A stretch of DNA of 64,000 nt from contig JAKOGI010000523.1 of the NCBI GenBank assembly GCA_029747015.1, forward strand, positions 467,001 through 531,000, in the 5' to 3' direction. How positions within the stretch are numbered: the first letter of the stretch is position 1; the number at the start of each line of letters is the position of its first letter. Both the position numbers and the translations under genes were made by a program. This document shows, one piece after another, positions 58,705-64,000 of this stretch. Under the pieces are notes generated by a model, which worked only from the letters and a program-made list of their open reading frames with translations, was not told where the DNA came from and ran no database searches. This DNA is from Carnegiea gigantea (lineage: Eukaryota > Streptophyta > Magnoliopsida > Caryophyllales > Cactaceae).

Positions 58705-59750
58705 TCTGTGTTTTTTTTCTATGAATATTTTTTAATTTGTTTCTACTAATGAACGGTATATATTAACTTTTTGAGTTTAATCAACGGTGAAAATATACAA
58801 ATCTCTCACAATTTACGGATGACTATTTGGTAGCTTATTAGCCCCTCACTCATTTTTACATTTGTTATATAAAGATTTGCATTTACCATCCAAAGAGTTT
58901 TTTTTTTTTTTTTTTTGGTTTTTTTGAGTTCTTTGTTTCTTACGTCTTTGAAATAACTTTTGTCACCCCTCACATCTGTGTAAATCAACGTTGTGATCAA
59001 ATCAATTTTTTGATTTTTTAAAAATCAATTTTAAATTACAAAATTTTAAAAGATATGCTTCATCTTTGTAAATTTGAAATTATAAAAAAGCAAATTAAAT
59101 GAAAAATCACATTGAAATTAAAATTCAACAAACATTCCAAGAAAAAGAAAATAGAGATAATAAAATTCAAAGTAAAACAAAAAATTTATAAAACACTATT
59201 GAAAACTAAGAAATAAAAAATTTAAAATGAAGACAAAATTTAACATAATTTAGTTAAAATGGATAAAAATATTAAAAAACGACAGAGATTGTTTAAATTT
59301 TTTATGCAAAGGTAAAATAGGTAAAAATTACTTACATTTCAAAAATGTGAGAGTCAGAACAATTAGAAATTCTACGATGCTCTTGGGAGTATAGACTCTC
59401 AAAAACCGCATCAATAAAATATTAAAATAGTCTACATATGACAGGTACATGTATAAAAAATTATATATATGTGATAAGCGAAAATATATATTCCCAAAAA
59501 GCATAAAACAAATTTGCTGGCCAATTATTTCAATAAATCTCAATGGGAGTATATCTCAATATCTTGTTTTTTTCGCGACTTATCTAATTCGTGAGAATAT
59601 TTTCCAGATCTCAATAGTTTCTTAAAAAATAACTTTTTCTGGTCTTTGAGTGTCATAAAATTGACTTACTATCAACACATGAAAGGTACAAATCTTTCAA
59701 CACTATTATAGAAGTTATCGGCTTAGAGCCTCTTCTTTTACCTTGTTAAT
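58705..59750. other. Unassigned very AT-rich DNA
   Basis: A poly-T run at 58899-58916 and A-rich DNA from 59020 to 59340. No supportable gene. Confidence 0.35.
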
Positions 59751-59756
59751 CCCTTT

Positions 59757-60073
59757 TTAACAACTTCAACCAATTTCTATCAACTACAATAAATTTCTAT
59801 CAATTCTAACAAAACAATTCCTATTCTTTTCAACTTCAACTAACTTCAACAAATTTCAACCAACTTTCGCCAACTCTTACCAATTTCTTTTAAAATTTTT
59901 TACAAAGAAATCTCCACTTATTTACACCTCTTACAACGTTCTCCAACTTCTGTCAACTTATGCTAACTTTTTCTAGTTTGTTCCAATCTTAACCAACTTC
60001 TCAATCATTTAAAAAAATATCAACTTCTATCAATCTTTATCAATTTTGCACATTTATCAACTCTTATTTACCT
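59757..60073. repeat. Low-complexity CAACTT/CAATTT tract
   Basis: About 300 bp dominated by irregular copies of CAACTTC, TATCAACT and CAATTTCTATCAA. One strand is strongly pyrimidine-biased. Spacing is irregular, so it is a degenerate minisatellite rather than a clean array. Confidence 0.65.
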
Positions 60074-60341
60074 ATGAAAAAACAGGCCCTTAGTGACCAC
60101 AGTAAGAATCTTCTCTAGCTCATATACACTATGGGATGGGGGGGTTAATTCAAGAGGAAACTTTCTTTATTGATGACTTGAAATTTTGTTTTAGAGCAAT
60201 AATTGTCTAACGACCCTATTGATACTTATCGGTAGGAAAATTCTTAGATACAAGCTCATGTATCTAACATGGTACACACCCTGAAGTAGTGTATTAGACG
60301 CGTGCTCGATATGTTATAGTACATCATATTTTTTCGCAATA

Positions 60342-60480
60342 GTGTATCTTTTCTATTCTACAATGTACATTTTCCTTCCTACAATGTACTCTTTGTTTTT
60401 GCAATGTATCTTTTCTTGTCTATAGTGTATCTTTTCTTATCTGCAGTGTATCTTTTGTTCGTTGCAATGTATCTTTTTCT
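60342..60480. repeat. 21-bp minisatellite, seven units
   Basis: The motif (G/A)TGTATCTTTT recurs at 60342, 60363, 60384, 60404, 60425, 60446 and 60467, a 20-21-bp period. The unit ends variably ('ctattctacaa', 'cttgtctata'). The array is regular for this region and short enough to be polymorphic. Confidence 0.85.
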
Positions 60481-61298
60481 AGTTAATTGAGCTGGAGAGT
60501 TACGAAAATACTTGTTGGGTTGAGAAAAATGAAATAGGAGTTTGACCCAATTATATGATACATCTTATATAAATATGTACCTAAGTATGGTACATAAGTA
60601 TGCATCTTAGAATTACTGCTTATCGGCATATGATGTTAATTTTAATCAGACACCAATAACCTCACATATGAGACATTTGGACTAGTTGGCACCCTCATTC
60701 CATCTTTAGAGGTATTTACTTTTGACATACCATCACCTAATCAACGACGATTTAATCAATTTGACAATTATTAACTTATTTGTCACATGTTAACAGTATA
60801 TTTCCGTTCACTTTTTTCAACACCACTATTTAGGTATGATAAGCCAGTTATCACTTATAATTAAAATTTTGAGTTATTTGTTCTTTTGGTAGCACCATCA
60901 AATCATAAATACTTTTAATCATCAATTTGATACATACGATCGTATTTCTAATGCCTGGACAATGTATTTTCATGCCGTTTTCGAACACCAACATTTACGT
61001 GTGATCAAGAAAGCTACTTCACAATCGAGTTGGCTAGTCAACGCATCACTAATTTAAAATTTGTACTGAGCGATAAATTTAAAGATTGGACTATTTTCAT
61101 TCGAGGCCCGCAATGGTGGATTATTCACATCCCAAAAATTCTTTTTGAGAAGCAAATTGTAAGAAAATTAGCTGGAAAATGCGTTCAAAATCATTGATGA
61201 TGAATGAACTTGTGCGTTAGAAAGCTAGTGATGTTGCATATTATTTTCTTTAAAAGGTTAGATCTATCTATACATGCTCGTCCGTGCGCGTGCATACA

Positions 61299-61303
<5 letters not shown>

Positions 61304-61380
<77 letters not shown>

Positions 61381-61489
61381 ATGTACGTATGCTATGTGTG
61401 TATAATGTATATATGTATGTATGTAGGTACATATATTATATATATATACACAACCCACACACACACACAACACACACACACAACACACA

Positions 61490-61529
<40 letters not shown>

Positions 61530-61531
61530 CC

Positions 61532-61565
<34 letters not shown>

Positions 61566-61577
61566 GATATATGATAT

Positions 61578-61609
<32 letters not shown>

Positions 61610-61768
61610 ATGTGTATGTATCATGCTGATATATATATATATATACTATAATATATATATATATATATATATTATAATATTATATATATAATATATATAT
61701 ATAATGTATATTTGTCTGTATGTATGATTTATATATATATACACACACACCACACACCACACACACAC

Positions 61769-61808
<40 letters not shown>
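61304..61808. repeat. Compound (CA)n/(TA)n microsatellite cluster
   Basis: Pure CA (61304-61330), pure TA (61331-61366), mixed TA/TG, CA with AAC interruptions (61448-61491), several TA tracts, then CAC/CA (61741-61770) and TA to 61808. It produces all the Ile-Tyr/Thr-His open frames here. Confidence 0.95.
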
Positions 61809-61809
<1 letters not shown>

Positions 61810-62016
61810 CACTCGATTTGTGCACCTAACAACATTTTTTTGTTGCCTTTTGCGTAGAGATGCACATTTAGCATACCACGGAAGATCGAGCCATGCATAG
61901 CTATCTAGAATGGTTTCAAGGATCAGCAACTTGTCCTACAAGTCACAAGTATTTCCGCACGTACTCCATTGTCGTTCCCACGTTGTATTGAAAACTTCCC
62001 AAGAAGTTACCCTTCT

Positions 62017-62087
62017 TGTAACAGCCCAAATTTTCAAATAATATTTTTAAATAATTTATAACTCAAATATCAGTCAATGGTGGTCCC
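62017..62087 (+). repeat. Possible 5' end of a gypsy LTR, interrupted
   Basis: TGTAACAGCCCAAATTTTC at 62017 is the classic start of several plant Ty3/gypsy LTRs, similar to the chromovirus LTR start. It runs only 70 bp before the hAT-like terminus; any continuation would be at 63900-64000, where I cannot confirm it. Confidence 0.4.
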
Positions 62088-63899
62088 TAGGGGTGTGACC
62101 GACATGTAAGATCTGAAAAAAAGGGTACCCGCTTAAAGTCAGTAAAATCCGCCCCAGTGGCTAATGGGTATGGGCATAGGTATAGGTCTCACCCGCATCA
62201 TATCCACTCTGTACTCATTTTATCAGTACCTGCTCCATAACTGCCTCATATCCACCCCATATAAAACCCGTACCTGTTTGTTTGATGTTCTAATTTATTA
62301 CTTATAGTTGGATATTTGCTAGTTGCTTTGAGTTGTATGTTATTCAAGATTTCAGTGATACATTTTATTAGAAACTGTAACTGTCAAGTGCTAATTTATT
62401 GCTATTTGATGCATATTCCCATATGCATCATTTTTATTTAAGGTCAACTTCCAAGAAGAAAAGTGTCAAACAAGAGCGTGCATGGGAACTCTCATATTTT
62501 CTCTTATTATGTGAGTTCAAGGACTTTAGACACCATGAAGAAGTCAAGCAAGTGGCGAAAATCTGGATAAGACTCATATTCCTTCCGGAAGAATTGGTGC
62601 TCGATTCATCCCGTCGGAAGGTAATTTTTTTTGTGCTCATTTTTGGACTAGCTTAAGTGGACCCACAACTTGAGGGGCCACATGGTTTTGAAGCTTAAGA
62701 TGTCAGCTTTAAAATAAGCCTAATTTTATTTAATTTGGACGTCATTTGATTGGGCAAAGTAGCACTCAAAGGGAAGTTGTCCTGCTCCAATCTAGTTCTG
62801 ATATAGGTGTAATGTTCAGACCATAACTTTTGATCTACTTATCCAAATTGAGCAAATGAGCCCATTCTGGAAAATAGATTTCCAGGGCTTTCCGATAAGC
62901 CCAGAATCACCTGATTTGGACGTGTGTGCTGAGAGTTATGCTCAGTTGAAGTGGAGGCTGCCGCATAGAGTTAATGCTGGGCAAGTGAAGAGACATAGGT
63001 TACGTGACATCACCTTGCTGACATCATGCACGACTTGGAGTGTTCTAGATGAATGTCTTCAGCTGATTGGAAGTCTAGAATATTCTTTGTAACCTCCCCC
63101 ACCCCTTTATGTTGAGTCTTTTCCATTTTCCAAGCCTTTTTAATTTTCTAGTTTTAATTGCTAGGAGTTTTTTAAGTCTTTTGGTTATCTTTGTTTAGCC
63201 TATAAATAGGTGGGTTATGTAGTTGCATTTGAAGGCAGAGTGGTAAGCTTTCCCAAAGTGAAATACAATTACCTTTGAGTGTGATTCTCAAAAGTATTCT
63301 AAATCCCTAGTTCTATATCTTGAATTTTGGCAAGTTCAAGTGGTATTCTAGGTTCTCTTCCTTTTTCAATTGGAGTGATTCCTCGGTGAAGACAAGAGAA
63401 TTTACCCAAGATCAAGTCCTTGAGTGGCTCCGTGAAGGATTATCTCAAGTGCAAGGTCTTGTTTATCCCTTTGTCCTCTTTTGTTATTATTCTTTGATCC
63501 ATCTCAATCTATCTTCCATATTCACTTTTCTTTGGTTTGATTCTTGTTTGGAATTTGTTTGAGTTTGATTTGGTTCACTTACCACCCACATATACATCAC
63601 TATTGACAAACTTTTTTAGTTGTATTCGATGTAAAATTATATGTTATTGGAAGCTTGGTGACATATTGACTATTTGATGTCGAATATGGGTACAAAATGA
63701 GTATAATTCTTTTTTGTCTATATATACTCAAATAAAATCCACATTCCCGCTATACCTAGTGAGTATAGGTATAGGTATGGTATAACTTTTCAACACCCGA
63801 TGGGTATAGTATGGGTATGAGTATGGATCTTAACTTTGAAAATAGATATGGATGAGAGTACGGCTAAACCGGTCTCATACCATCCCATTTTCACCCCTA
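62088..63899. mobile_element. Probable non-autonomous hAT element with LTR-like insert
   Basis: The left end TAGGGGTGTG and right end TTTTCACCCCTA form short inverted repeats of the CAGGGGTG type common at plant hAT ends. Just inside each end are GGGTA/TACCC-rich segments (62125-62210 and 63755-63830, with repeated 'gggtatgggtat'-like sequence). No transposase. An 8-bp target duplication cannot be confirmed: GTGGTCCC on the left and TTGACGTG on the right do not match. Confidence 0.55.
62430..63590 (+). repeat. LTR-like segment (possible solo LTR) inside the hAT element
   Basis: A block with an LTR-style layout: a GC-richer 5' part, a TATA box (TATAAATA, 63201-63208) and a downstream leader-like part. 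It carries several open frames (62399-62656, 62856-63092, 63320-63562), none with a known domain. No TG...CA ends or target duplication were fixed, so limits are approximate. A host gene promoter and first exon cannot be excluded. Confidence 0.35.
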
Positions 63900-64000
63900 T
63901 TGACGTGCCTTACTGAGGACACAAGGCTCTGAAATACTAACTAGGTTGCAGGCACATACTGTATTAATTAAAACCTGAATTAAACTAATCTAATTAGTTA
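63900..64000. other. Window end, unassigned
   Basis: About 100 bp after the hAT-like right terminus. No feature seen. Confidence 0.3.

Noticed and set aside
61304..61808. CRISPR-like or structured array
   Set aside because: It is a compound dinucleotide microsatellite without spacers.

Overview
This is a gene-poor stretch of a plant nuclear genome, almost certainly a eudicot with a repeat-rich genome. The evidence is the repeat content: a chromovirus and an Athila/Tat-type Ty3/gypsy element, Ty1/copia, TRIM, CACTA, hAT and Helitron remnants, pararetrovirus-derived segments, TTTAGGG-type telomere-like DNA and long AT microsatellites. The species cannot be named. I found no intact host gene. 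Nearly every protein-like segment is a decayed transposable-element fragment with stops and frameshifts.

Layout. 1-3.3 kb is T-rich, intron-like DNA with two old tandem duplications. It runs into the acidic C-terminal tail of a CACTA transposase and that element's subterminal repeat field (3.3-4.1 kb). 4.2-6.85 kb holds an LTR scrap and minus-strand pararetrovirus remnants. 7.67-25.6 kb is one composite insertion. The outer element is a non-autonomous LTR retrotransposon with 831-bp LTRs, a near-perfect 5-bp target duplication, a decayed gag, several minisatellite blocks and no recognisable pol (a TR-GAG/LARD-like element). A complete but dead Tekay/Del-like chromovirus (2666-bp LTRs) lies inside it at 12.16-23.26 kb. 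A TRIM with a perfect target duplication follows at 25.86 kb. 27.1-28.0 kb is the 3' end of a second CACTA element. 28.0-39.0 kb is a full-length, dead Athila-like element on the minus strand, followed by more pararetrovirus-like sequence (39-40.4 kb) and an internally deleted Ty1/copia element (41.9-44.0 kb).

The right-hand third (44-64 kb) is AT-rich. It contains a near-perfect foldback, long (AT)n tracts, degenerate telomere-like DNA that switches strand repeatedly, several short tandem duplications (485, 125 and 329 bp periods), a second TRIM, a candidate Helitron 3' end, a regular 21-bp minisatellite, a CA/TA microsatellite cluster and a probable hAT element carrying LTR-like DNA.

How the parts relate: the nesting order agrees with hand counts of LTR divergence. 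The outer TR-GAG has 23 differences in its first 128 LTR positions; the nested chromovirus has about 18 in 135. Stops in the chromovirus look mostly like C-to-T or G-to-A changes, as expected for long-methylated, silenced elements. The most unusual object is the TR-GAG-like element with its minisatellite interior. I see no undescribed enzymatic or defence system.
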